64,000 nt of DNA, from positions 1,129,541 to 1,193,540 of the forward strand of contig VWZF01004873.1 in assembly GCA_013396755.1 (NCBI GenBank). Reading direction: 5' to 3'. Position 1 is the first letter of the stretch; each line of letters starts with the position of its first letter. Below the pieces are notes generated by a model. That model was not told the origin of the DNA. It saw nothing but the letters and a program-made list of their open reading frames with translations, and did not search any database. The position numbers and the translations under genes were made by a program. This DNA comes from Sclerurus mexicanus (Eukaryota; Chordata; Aves; Passeriformes; Furnariidae). This document shows, one piece after another, positions 48,990 to 60,576 of the stretch.

Positions 48990-51900
48990 TCAGAATCTGT
49001 GCTTGAAAGTAGAAACCAAAGTCTTTCGAGTCTGCTCTCGAGATTCGGACATGCCTGTCAGCAGCACGGGGTCCGTCCTGTGCTCCACTTGGTAGAAGGG
49101 ACATTTCTTCAGGTGCTCTGACATGCATGCGACGTCATTGCGCTGCCATTTGTGAACTCTGGAGAACAGGCTGCTGAACTGCCAGATCTAATACAGGAAA
49201 AGGGAAAGAAATTGGGGACGGTGGTAAAAACAGAAGAGGATTTGAAATATTTATATATGCTCACAGTGGGTGTGCATTGCTCCTGTGGACAGGCTAGTGA
49301 ACATCTGATTGTGCAGGCCTAGCATAACAAGTGAACACGGGGTCTGTATTGTTAAGTATCTTGTACTTGCTGGTTTAGCTGCTTTAGTCATCACCTGCCA
49401 TTTTTAATGGGGAAGTCATTGTCACCATGATTCCCACAGTGTCAATCCAGGGCAGAGCATCAGGAAATATAGGACACCTGACCACTGCATCTCTGCAGGA
49501 AACTCCATTCCATGTGCAGTGTGATCCAAGATGTTTATAAAGCAAAGTGACCACAGCATGCTTATGTGATACATATCTCAAAGAAACCTGAGTTCAGAAA
49601 GACCTCCCAAAGCACCTATCAGCAACTACAAAGCAATTAACATTACAACACTGTTATTTTTCATCCAACTTCAGAAAACTCTGGGAAATCTAAGGTTAAA
49701 GTTATTCCTAGAGGACGTACAAGCTTGTAGAAAATAGAAATGTGCAGTTAAACTTTTCTGATTCTGCTTGCAGTGATACCATGCACCACTTAGTGATATA
49801 CTAGCATGCAGTGATATGACTGTGATTAAGTGACTTTAGTATTTGCTGTATATCATTAAAACAAATTATTTTTAAAGGCATAGTAGATTTCTTCTCCCTA
49901 AAAATGTTTCTTCCTCGAGAAGAAGGGCAATATGTGGGTGTGCCATGCTGAAGATTGCCTGACCTGGTTCTAGACCTAAGTACTCATAGCTATTATACAC
50001 ATTATTCAAGTCAAGAAATTTGGAATAATTACAAAGAATGTTTTCAAGCAGAGTCTGTGCATTGGAAACAAGATTCCTGTGTGGTCGGTACAGAGAGCTA
50101 ATATGACAAGGGTTAGACAGTCCTTAGATTCAATGCTGCTGGTTTGAAATTGCACTACAATAACTGGCTGGAATGTCTTCCTTTTACTGAAGGAAGCCCC
50201 ATCCTCCAGTAAATTGTTTCAGTGGCTACTGGTTTGGAGAGATCTATGGGACTCTGCTTGAAAGCCAGGTCCTTAGATAATTTCTGGGAGTATCTCTTGG
50301 ATCTCTAAAGTCTTTGGTCCTAGATCTCTCTCTTGCCTACTTGGTCAGACTGAAGTCTCTCACGCTACTCTTTCAAACAGTTTTATGTAATGGTGGACTT
50401 GGCAGCATTAGCTTAATGGTTGGACTTGATGATCTTAGAGGTCTGTTCCAATTTAAATGTTTCTATTACTCTATGATTTGATATCAGAGCAGCTGCAAGG
50501 CTATCAGATAGAATAAAAACCCTGTAATAACTAATTTTCAGATAGGATTTAGACTGAGTTGTGTTTACGTTTTTCTTTCTAAACAACCTGAACAGTCAAT
50601 AAGGGTGGTAATTTTCCAGCACAAACAGTGGGAGACCAGCTTTGCAGAAGGCTGTTTTCTATCCCCATGCTGCTCCCTTAGTCAGGGAAATCCTATGAAC
50701 AACTAATCCTGAAAGCCCTTGGGGTTTGGTGCAAAAGGCTGAGCCTCTTTCACAGCCATGTCTCCTTGTTCCTTAATTTTTTGGCATTCTAAAGCATTTT
50801 GACATACCCTAAACTGGCTTGTAAAGAACAAAAAAAAGTATGAACATGAAGTTCTTAAAAAATCCATGAGCAATGCTTAAATATCAGGAATTCTTAGTTC
50901 CCAGTGCCTAAAAACAGTGCACATGCAAACAGGTTACCCAAGATGAGCTTGGGTGGGGACTTTCAGCTAGTCAGATGTATAGTTAGACCTTCCTACCTTT
51001 GCTAGATGTGCTGCACTTTACAGCCCTGGCCCCTGACAACAAACCCCTGAGCAAATTCACAGCCCCGTGAACCTTCCCCACATCTGCATGCTTATCTGCA
51101 GCTTTTCTTGACGTTCATGTGTTTTATCTGATGAGAACTCATGTCTCTTTTCCCCAGTGTCACAGTCACTTGCCTTTTTGCGAGCTTTCCATGAAGTACC
51201 ACCATGGGAGTACCTTTTTTTCTCCCAGACCAGCAGGACCATTCCCCTCTCTTGAAGAAGAGTGGCACAGATGTCCCTCATGAGCACTGATACTTGAGAT
51301 AGCTGAGATAAACTGAAGCTGTCCAGGAATCCCGCAATGTACTTGAGCACTTCCACTGGGAGGCTGCTCAGCAAGTCCTTACTCCTTCCTCGACAATCCA
51401 CTGTGAAATTGCACTTCCCTGGTTCAGCAAGAAGGGTGTCCACCTCTGGCTTAATAGCAAATGTCTTGAGAGGCTTGCTGTATATAACCTTGGCCCTAAG
51501 TCCATCAGGACGGAAGGGATTTTGAACAAAAGGACATCCCAGGTAGGCCAGTGGGCAGCGGTGCTGGAACCATCCATCCAGACATGACTGGATATCAGCA
51601 TGCACGTTCTTGAAGTGGGAGGGGAACTCATCCCTCCTGAAGAAATGGCTGCAAGTAAACGTGAAAGCTGAACTGCTTTTGTTGTGTCTTCTGGTTACAC
51701 ATTCAGTGTAGAGCTCCATGTGGAGTTCTTGTGGGCTTTCTTCATCCAGAACTTCTGCTAGAACAGCACTGGAGGAGAAGGGCTCCGAAGGAAAGCTGTA
51801 TGTCTGTGTTGCAAAATCCACAAAGAGTCCATCAATACCCCTTGCTTCAGAGATCTCATGGCCTTTCAGCTCTTTTTCCAGAGCACACAGCAGTGTGGCT

Positions 51901-54900
51901 TCAACTATATTCGCCTTAGGTAGTTCTTCTAGGCTTATTCCCAGTTCTGAGGTATCCACTGACTTGTCTGAAGTTGGCATCTTGTGGCCCAGTGCATCTC
52001 CTAGTCGTGCTCTTTTGCCACAGTAACTAACTGGCACTTTGAAGGTGTAGACAGTCTTCACCTCCTGGGCTTCCAAGTTCCCATAGACAAAGTCTTTTTC
52101 TCTGGGAGTGCAAGCAGCTATCTGGCCAAAGCGGATGAGCATTCCACCGTGATGTACCAGATACATATTGTAATCACCTACACCAACTTCCTTCTTCAGC
52201 CTCTCCAGGACCCCTTCTTGCCAGGGAGCCATTCCTTTCAGTTCTCTACTCGGTGTTACTTGTTCAGGCTTTTGGTCCTTTGCCTCTTCTGCACCGTCAG
52301 GTCCTTCCTTTGCCTTCTTTGTGGAGCTGGCAGCATGAGGGGCTGATCCTGTTTTCTCAGAAGCCTCCTCTTTTGTCTTTTGTCCTGTGCTGGCTGCTGA
52401 GCCTGTAACCTGGCAAGCCAGGAGCTCTTTGCTGAAAATGTTCTCCCAGGTTTTGTAACTCCCCAGATCCATTCCCTCTTTGCCCTTTGCCAAATCTTCA
52501 CGCTCACGCTGGCTGAGCTCAGGCAACTGGTCTTTGCCTTCTTGAGAACCACAGGTGACTCCCCCCACAGCACCTGCTTCACCACCCATGGCTTCATCCA
52601 TTAGCTCTTGCACTTCATCCTTTTTCCTCCACTCTGGAAACAAGTCGGCTACTTTCAAAGTCCTGAAAAGTATCTTCTGGTCTCTGAGTGCCAAGGCTGT
52701 GTCCAGACACTCTTCATTTAAGGTCTCCTTCATGATGTTCTTGTGGAGGGTGGTGTCTGAATCCACGTTTGGCCAGCGATTCCACTCCATCGAGCAGCAG
52801 ACAACACTGGCTGGACAGACCTGGAGGTGCTTCGCCAGCTTAAAGCGGGCCATGAAAAAAGGGCAGCCGTAGGCTGAGTTGAGGCAGGACACCTGCTCTA
52901 AGGGACAGAGCAATTGGTGCTCCTCCTCCTTGCACATGTGGAAGGTGGCCCCGCAGTGCAGGCGGCAGCTGATCACCATGCAGGAGACGGAGATCTCAAC
53001 TGGTGCGCGGCAGTGACGGCTGAAACACCTCTCACAGTGTCTATGCTGCCCAGGGGGAGCTTTCTGGGCCCGGTGCTGTGTGGAATAAAGACAAGACAAG
53101 AGTTATTGCCTGAAGGAGCGAGGATGGACACAGGCCCTCCATGCTCGTGCTTTGTTTCTACACATTAAGTGTTCACATGCACTTCCAGGGGGAATAAGGC
53201 CGTGGGCAAGTGACTGCCCCCTCTGTACAGTCACGTGTCAGCTCTGATCCCCAGTCCAGCACAGCCTGGCAGCAGGACAGGTATAGATAATGCCCTTACT
53301 TGTTAGCCCAAGCAACCAGGGCTTGGGAGCCAGCCGTTTTCTATCCCAGTATTTACACTGGGTCTTTCTGAACCAAGATGCTGAAATCAAGAATGCCAGA
53401 GGCACAGTGAAGGAGCATCCCACCTCCTCAACGCTGGGTAGGAAAAGTGACATTCCTTCTTCCTCTTTAGAGAAATTAGTTAGTCATCTAGGCATCTTCT
53501 CATCTCCCCATAAAGACATGAACATTGTACAAATGAACCTCCCTTTGCTCTACACCATCAATGCTGGGAGCGAGCATTATCTTCAGGATCCCAATTCCAT
53601 TGTGGAAAACAGCCTGGGTAAAGGCTGATTTGCCTGGCCTTCTTTACTCTGCTTTCCTGATTTACCCTTATGCCCCTTGATGATGCCTGCATATTGTGGG
53701 ACAGAGACTGCAGGGAACTTCCCTTCAAGCAAGTTATCTTTTACTTTTACTTTATTCAAAACCTGGAATAAAGTGATGCCTTGGAGTTTGCATTTTGTAG
53801 TGAAGCTCCAGAGTGCAGTGGAGACTTGTTGCAAGGTTATACTCACCCAGTTAAACCCATTTTCTTTCATTTTTTTTTTTTTCACAAAGTGCCTTTCACT
53901 TTTCTTCCCCGTGCCACCAGCAGTGAATGCCAACAGGAGGAAGGAGAAGATGGCAGGTTGGTTTTAGACCGTGATCATATAAAAACTGGTCACCACTGCT
54001 CTGCTTTTTGCAGTTCACCCTATCTACTTCTGACAAGTTAGTGTCAAACACTACCTGGAACTGAACAGGTGACCCTAAGCTGAATCATATTTTAGATTCA
54101 GTTTATGAATGTGTTGGTGACACCATAAGGGGCCAGAAAATAGAAAAAGAGGTCCCAGGCAACAAGTAATAAATAATACCAGTCTCTGTTTCATAAACTC
54201 AGCTGCCACGAGGCAGCTCCATGAATTTAAAATTTGCAACCAACAGATTGGATTAAAAGAACAAATGTGACAAACCAAATGTTTCAGAAATTTAAATGAG
54301 TGTTATTATATAATTAATTTATGCTATGTATATTATATATATATATATATATAAAATAGGCATATGAAAAAATTAAATGTTTTCTTGAGGAAGACTGAAT
54401 TTCCATTCTCACACTTCCGTAATTCAGCTTTAAATATATATAATTTTCCCCCTTCTTCCCTTAAAAACCTTTGATATGAGAACATAAAATTTTCCTGAGG
54501 TCCAACAACAAAAAGCAGAAGTAAAAGAATATGATGTATGAAGATCCTTACATAAAAGGTTATCACTACCAGATAATTACATTTGTGTCACAATGAACTA
54601 CTGGCTTCAGTTTCATTCTTGCATTTCTCATTCTTCTCCAGTCAATTAAATCAGTTTAATGAAAAATAATGCACTTACAAGACCTCCTTCCAAAAGATCT
54701 TGGTTCCCCTTGCTCATATTATCTCTACCCTTGCAATATTTCCAGGCAATAGCTGGTAATCCTTCCTACAAATGGAAAACCAGAAGCACAGTCCAATAGC
54801 GAATGAATGGAGATGGTGGTTAGCATGAGGCGTGCCTCCTGTTGCACAAAATCCAAGAATATAAGAAATGAAATTCTGGGTCAGACCAGAGGTCCACCCA

Positions 54901-57900
54901 GCCCCACAGTTTTCTTCAACAATGTCTGTAAGAAATGTTGTTTTGGGGGTGGGACACCTCCCGTGGTCCTTTCCCCTCACACACAGTTGTTGGATTAGAG
55001 AACTAGAGGCTGCTCAGTCACTACTTAGAGCTTACCCTGGATATCTTCAACTGGATATCAGTAACTTGGCCCAAAGCAGAGCAGCTGCAAGCAGCACACT
55101 CCTGACTTTGGACTTCCTACTCCTTGCTGTAGGGGCTGCACTCCAGCTTGGTTCAGCCCACCGTAAGTCTTCGTGGAAGGGAGAAACTAATTATAAGGAG
55201 GAACTGGAGTTCTGTTTTCAAATAGGACTCAGGGTGCTTTTTTAGTGAAAATGGGAAAAAGACTTTTGACAAGTCTTCCCACCACACCTTCTACACAGTA
55301 GGAACTACCATAGGCCCAAGAGACTTTCATCTGGCTCTGAGAAAAAACAGACATTGGTAGTAAAATATTTAAGACTTTGGTTTTTTATTTAAATGAAGGT
55401 TAAAGAGAACACAGTAGCGTTTACCTAGATGTGAGTGCTTTTGCAACCCCAGGGTTAAGTGACCTAGCCCTGATGAGATCTGTGCTGCAGAAGAGGTGGG
55501 CTCAGGCTCAAGGGGAAGAGATGATAAGTGAAACTGCTTCCCCTTTCTTGAAGGGACTGTTCTTAACTTGTCTTTCACACTTTCACACCCTGGCAATAGA
55601 AGTCAGGAACAACGACTGAAAAGGAAAGATGTCTGGGAAAGGCAATGCTTGTGGATTCCTGCACTGAAGACCACACACTCATGTTTGAATTTGACGTGTA
55701 TTAATTGCCCAACACAACTTTGTTCCATCTTTTGCAAGTGCCAATGCTGATCAATACCTGCTTACAGCTCCTAATTAATCAATCCCATTCCCTCTTGGCC
55801 CTGCAGGGTAAAGAAACACACCCTTGGTGGTCCCTTTACTCAGAGACAAACTTACACTCTGAAGTATAAGGCTCAGGTACCTTCACCTTTGCATGGAAAG
55901 AGCTCTAGATAGCAATGCAGTAAATAGTATTTTGTGACCACCCATTATAACGTCCTTGTCTTGTCTGGGGAAGCACTGGCTTCTGCACAGGGGTGACACC
56001 TGAATGCAGGCCAGGGTGGCCTTAGCCATATCCAGCCCCTTAATACATGTGTTTCAGGGTGCCATCTGTCCTGGTTTAGGCTGTTCAGTTACACCTAATT
56101 TTATGTGGCTCAGGGAAGCAGGAGATACAGATGGATTTATTTCACATTGGCAGCATCCTTGCTGCTCTCATTCTTGTAGCATTTTGCTGCAAATATAATC
56201 TCTAAAAATAGTCCCAGACATGACTCGCATAAGGTCAGAGGAAGGCTGGGTACATTACACCGCAATAAAAACATGACTGTGTCGTGTGAACAATACTTTC
56301 CACTGCAAAACTAACTCTTGGGGAGAAACAATTGATAAATAAAAATACATCAAAGGCACAGGCCTTATTGTTCTCCAAAACACAGAAAGGACTGATTGCA
56401 AAGTTTCTGGAGAGGAGCCGACTTTCACGTTGCTGTATGCTGAAACAAACCCCATCTGAATCATGTGGAGAGAAAGAGAATGCATGCTTTGTTTATGAAA
56501 AGTGACCATATCAGAGCATTCAGATGCAGAATCAATCTTAATCACTATTCAGGTATTTTTCAGTTGAGTTTATCTCATCTCTAATTTGTATATGCTGTTC
56601 TTTTCAGACAAAATACATCTGTGCCTCTCTTCTCACTGTCAGATCTGTGAAGCTAGAGGACAGGAAGAAGAGACAGAGAATTTTTTCCTGATATTTATCA
56701 GGGTTTGAATGCTGCTTCTATTCTGACATGCCTGTCATCAGGAGCTCTGTATTTTAATCGATCTAGTCAGCTCTGTGGTTTAGTTGATGGTATTGTCAGT
56801 ACACAGACTACAACTTTCAGAAGTCCTAGGAGAAGTTTACAAATTTTTGCCTCAGTAAGTTTGACACTTAACATCCAGAGGCAGGTGACACACAGATACG
56901 CAAGGTGCTGAAACATTTCTCTAAACGTGTACACTTCTTGTTTCCCTGCAACTTGCAAAATTTTTTAAGATCTGGGTTAGGAAACCATTAGGATGCACAT
57001 TACAGTCCACAGTCTGTCCACTTTGGTACATCTTTATTTTTAGACTGTCATGACAGCAAATCAAGTACGGCTTAAAAATATACAGCTGCTATTTTAACTG
57101 CAGCTATGTTTGTGTCTGGAGCAGATCTGTTCCGTGACAATAACTGACAGTTTATAAACCAATTACAATTTATTTTCAGGAAATATACATTTAATTCAGT
57201 TGCAGTCAGTGGGCCAAAATAATACAAGTATTTTCTTATTTGGTATGTGCTATATTTGACTGATCATTTGTCATACTAAGGTCATACGTCGTACCTGAGC
57301 TTTTTGCACAGACTCAAGGGATGTCTCCCATTTTGAAGAAACATTGAAAAGGGCCACCAGAAACCCCAGATAATGACCCTAATGAGTGCCTCTGAGATTT
57401 CAAATGAGCATAAAACAATCTTTCTGAATTTTACAACATGATAACGAGTTCTTAAAAAAATCTCATGAATATTTGCATCCAAATGCTGAAGCCAAGAATA
57501 TTAAAGTTACATATAATGTTACAACAGAAGGAATGTGAATGCTTTTGTTGAAGTGCATAGGCAGATAGATGATGTTCTCTACTTGTTTTAATCCTTGTTA
57601 CTGAGTATATCATGTTTATATAATTTTTATCATATTGAAATCCTGAGGTGAATACAGAGTTATTAATTCTTCTTACAGGGTTTTTCAGTATATTTAATAT
57701 CTTAGATCTGAGGGGGTTCACAATCCATAGTGAATTTATCTTTCCAGTACCAGAGGTGCACTTGAGGTTGAAAGATACTATTGCTTCTTTTTGGCAAATG
57801 TGGAGTTAAAGTATAGAAAGGTGAAAATAAGTAGAATTAAATATAATATTTTATACAAATAAGAAAATATACATGCCAATCATGAAGATGCTCAGGTTCT

Positions 57901-60498
57901 GATGTTTCATTTGCAGTTGCATGCCTCCATCACATTTTCTAGGACACCATCTAAGTGTCCTTAAACTAGAAATTTTCCTTTCATGCACCACTCTTCCTCA
58001 ATCACTGCTTCTTAACAACCGTGGCAAGAAAACAGATGTGGGTCTCCTTTGCTAAACAGATATTTTTATTTCCTAGAGCTGAGGATGAAAACACTATGAT
58101 TTCACAGAATATTCTGAGTTGGAAGGGACCCACAAAGACCACTGATCCCAGTGAATGGCCCATAAGGGGATCAAACCCACAACCTTGCTGTTATGAGCAC
58201 CATGCTCTAACCAACTGAGCTGCCCACTGGAAACCATACTGTACTGCATTTGTTCATGACTCTCAGGAGCCTAAGTTTTCTAAACTCCTGTCCTTTGATA
58301 CAAAAGAAAAAGCAAATCCAAGGATGCCACCACTTGGAATCACAGTGACCCCCAAGTAAGTCAAACCGCAGCCTTCAACAGCCACAGCAGGGACAGCAAC
58401 AGCTTGGGTGACTGCCTTGGCATTAGGCATAGCAGGTCAGTGTCCTTCTGGCACACCTGCTCTGCAGTTGCCATTTGGATTGATCTTGCACATACATGTT
58501 GTCAGCCAAGATTTAAATGAGTCAGGCAGTGAACATGGTACAGCTCAGGGTAGGTGAAAAGAGATAATAAAAAGTATAGATAAAATCTTGATCAATAACA
58601 TTAATAACCTTCTAGCGAGCATGAGCAAGACCTAGTTTTGAAGTGACCTTGAACAGGTTCACATGGATTTTACAGAGGCACTTTGATTCCAGGGCAACCC
58701 TGGTGAACCTCAAATTCTCAGTATAAGACACTAGGAGGGAAAAGATTTTCCAGAAGACAACTGACCTGTTAGATAAACCTAAAGATGAAAGGATGAAGCT
58801 GTGACTGTTATGGAGATACTCCCTCTTTTTTTCAACTGGGGATCATCTGGCTGAGGCTGTAGTGTTTTATGACAATAACCACTAGTGCAGAGTTACCGAA
58901 GAGGTTGGAATTGCTTTATACTGAAAAAAAAAGTTTTGAAATTTCAGTGATGAATTCAGTCCACGGTATAATCCATCAGCTGGGCAAAGACTTCAATTGA
59001 TGTTCCTTGCTTTCCTTCCAGAACACTACTGCTACTCAGGTTCTTCTCACAGTAGCGCATCAGCTTCTCTTCAGTTCCCTAAACCTGACATGCAGGACCA
59101 GGAAGCTCAAGAGAAGCTGTCATACCATCAGGCCTCCTCCTGGCCTGGAAAATCTGTGCTGCACACAGGCAGTAAAGTAGCACCAAAACTTGCTCATGCA
59201 ATTTCTGTCTGGTGAAATGCACTGGCGCTGTTCCAGGAGGAGCAGGGGAGAGTTTGGAGTAGTGAGGCACAGATAACACAGGACACTGCTGGTGGAAACC
59301 CCACAGTGCACTCCCTGCTATGAGACCCAGATCAGCAATATTTCTTGCTCCTCCCCGCTTGGTGCAACGTAGCCATAGCTCGCCTACGACAAACCCACCC
59401 AAAAATTCCAGGTGCTGAAGTGGTCCCTGGAGCTGGTGGCATGGTGCAGGATAGCCCAGCATCAGCATCTTGTGCTGGGTATGTTGGGGAGTTGTGTGGG
59501 AGACAGACAGGACAGGAGGCTCTGACATGGAGCTGCTCTGCTGCTCCTTGGGCGTGTGAGGGGACCCTGTGCTGTCCTTGGTAGACACACAGTCAGGCAA
59601 ACTCTCACTCTGCATCAGGAACTTGGAAGTCAGTTTGGTCTTGGTTTGAGTTCAGCAAGTGCTTTGAAAGTGCTTTTTCCAGTTTATTTGCAGTTTGAGG
59701 GGAAAAAAAAAAAAAGGAATGGTCCAAACCATGTTTTTTCTCTTTGGACTCAGGTTCTATTTTATGCTCTGGTTACAATCTCATTAACATACTTTTCTGA
59801 AAACTTCTTGACATAATCTAGTGAATGGCTTTAAGCAAAACATAAGGCAGCCCAAGGCAGGTGCCCAGTTTAGAGAATTTCAGAGCTATTGGTTAAGATC
59901 TAAGTCATTAAAAACAAAACAAAACCAGAAGAGATTCATGAATAAAAATTGCTAAGCAGCCACAAGATTAAGTGGTATAGTAGTACCTGTAACTCTTTTA
60001 ATTCTTACTTCATCATTCATTCAGTCAGGATTGCCAAAATAATGTTTGCAGTCTGAATCTACAAAACTCATTAGATTTTAAGTCTGAGCATTTTTGCCAT
60101 GAGATTGCTCTTGCCTCTCCCTTGACCCTTACTGTATCTCCTGATCTTACTTTTCTCAGTTTTCTCAGAATTTCAGAAACTGAATTTTTGATTTATCATC
60201 TTACCTGCTGCTGAGGCTCCCATCTTACAATCCGCATCTTAGTTTTTTAAAACCCTGGATACAGTACTGCAAACTACAGCTAATTCCCTGAATATATTAT
60301 GGAGGGGTTTTTTTAGAGTAGTATGTCACAGAAGTGCTCACAGTTACCAGCTGCCTCTCTTTTAGGGTATCATTTAAGACATCTCATGATTATTCTACTT
60401 CATCTTAATTACTAAGGCTGTTTTGAAGATGTGTTGATTTTCATAGCTCGATAATCATTACATTGCATAAGGTTTGTAAAAAGCCTTACCTTGATCAT
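48990..60498 (-). CDS. FBXO40: FBXO40, muscle F-box only protein 40
   Basis: Substrate-recognition subunit of a muscle SCF ubiquitin ligase; in mammals it targets IRS1. Coding exons: 60490-60498 (three codons, Met-Ile-Lys), 51174-53075 (634 codons), 48990-49187 (65 codons plus stop). All joins are phase 0; total 702 residues (human 709). The N-terminal Cys/His-rich TRAF-type zinc finger covers about 9-105 (HRHCERCFSRHC, CGATFHMC, CPASVVCCSMEWNRWPNVDS). A variable charged linker follows, then conserved blocks (DYNMYLVHHGGMLI, VKTVYTFKVPVSYCGKRARL, ECVTRRHNKSSSAFTFTC), the F-box at about 571-620 (SLPVEVLKYIAGFLD), and the C-terminal IWQFSSLFS...EHLKKCPF block. The first junction uses a long pyrimidine tract ending CACAG at 53076; the second intron has donor GC. 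The start exon (60490-60576) is inferred from splice sites and phase. Confidence 0.92.
50390..50480 (+). repeat. Short CR1 LINE 3' end in the FBXO40 intron
   Basis: GGTTGGACTTGATGATCTTAG, AGGTCTGTTCCAATTTAAAT, then TTCTATTACTCTATGATT: the diagnostic 3' end of avian CR1. Confidence 0.82.
54328..54353. repeat. (AT)n microsatellite
   Basis: About ten uninterrupted AT units within a longer A+T-rich stretch in intron 1 of FBXO40. Confidence 0.85.
54840..55000 (+). repeat. Possible dispersed repeat (unclassified)
   Basis: The phrase CTGGGTCAGACCAGAGGTCC followed by ACCCAGCCC resembles an interspersed motif I associate with sauropsid genomes. I cannot name the family. Confidence 0.3.
58094..58230 (-). 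repeat. TguSINE1-like SINE (tRNA-Ile head, CR1 tail)
   Basis: On the minus strand the element starts with a tRNA-like head: A box GCAGCTCAGTTGG, anticodon arm TGGTGCTCATAACAGCA (tRNA-Ile with anticodon AAT changed to CAT), B box GGGTTTGATCCCC and end TATGGGCCA. It continues into a CR1-type tail TGGGTCCCTTCCAACTCAG and AATATTCTGTG. This composite is the structure of TguSINE1. It lies in intron 1 of FBXO40. It is a pseudo-tRNA, not a tRNA gene. Confidence 0.88.
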
Positions 60499-60576
60499 AG
60501 AGTCCCTGAGTATGTACCAAACACTTGCTCTCCTGGTTGTGCTCAGCTGGGCTGAAGTCAGGTGGGTGAGGGAGAG
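60490..60576 (-). other. FBXO40: FBXO40 first coding exon (mostly 5' untranslated)
   Basis: An 87-base exon with a strong acceptor (TTCTCTTTCTTTGCTTGCAG before 60576) and donor AAG/GTAAGG. Its only ATG is at 60498-60496, giving Met-Ile-Lys before the splice; the human protein as I recall it begins Met-Gly-Lys at the same distance from the PPG-HRHCE block. The acceptor implies at least one more untranslated exon further right. Confidence 0.7.

Larger units (their letters stand above)
53100..60489 (-). other. FBXO40 intron 1
   Basis: About 7.4 kb without a recognised gene. Holds the (AT)n microsatellite, the TguSINE1-like element at 58094-58230, the possible dispersed repeat near 54.9 kb, and an unassigned 178-codon frame at 59079-59615 on the same strand as FBXO40. 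Confidence 0.65.

Noticed and set aside
53840..53870. Alternative FBXO40 start exon with ATGGGTTTAACTGG before GTGAGT
   Set aside because: Its phase does not join the 53075 exon in frame; the 60490 exon does.
58155..58228. tRNA-Ile gene
   Set aside because: It is the head of a SINE with a mutated anticodon and a CR1 tail.
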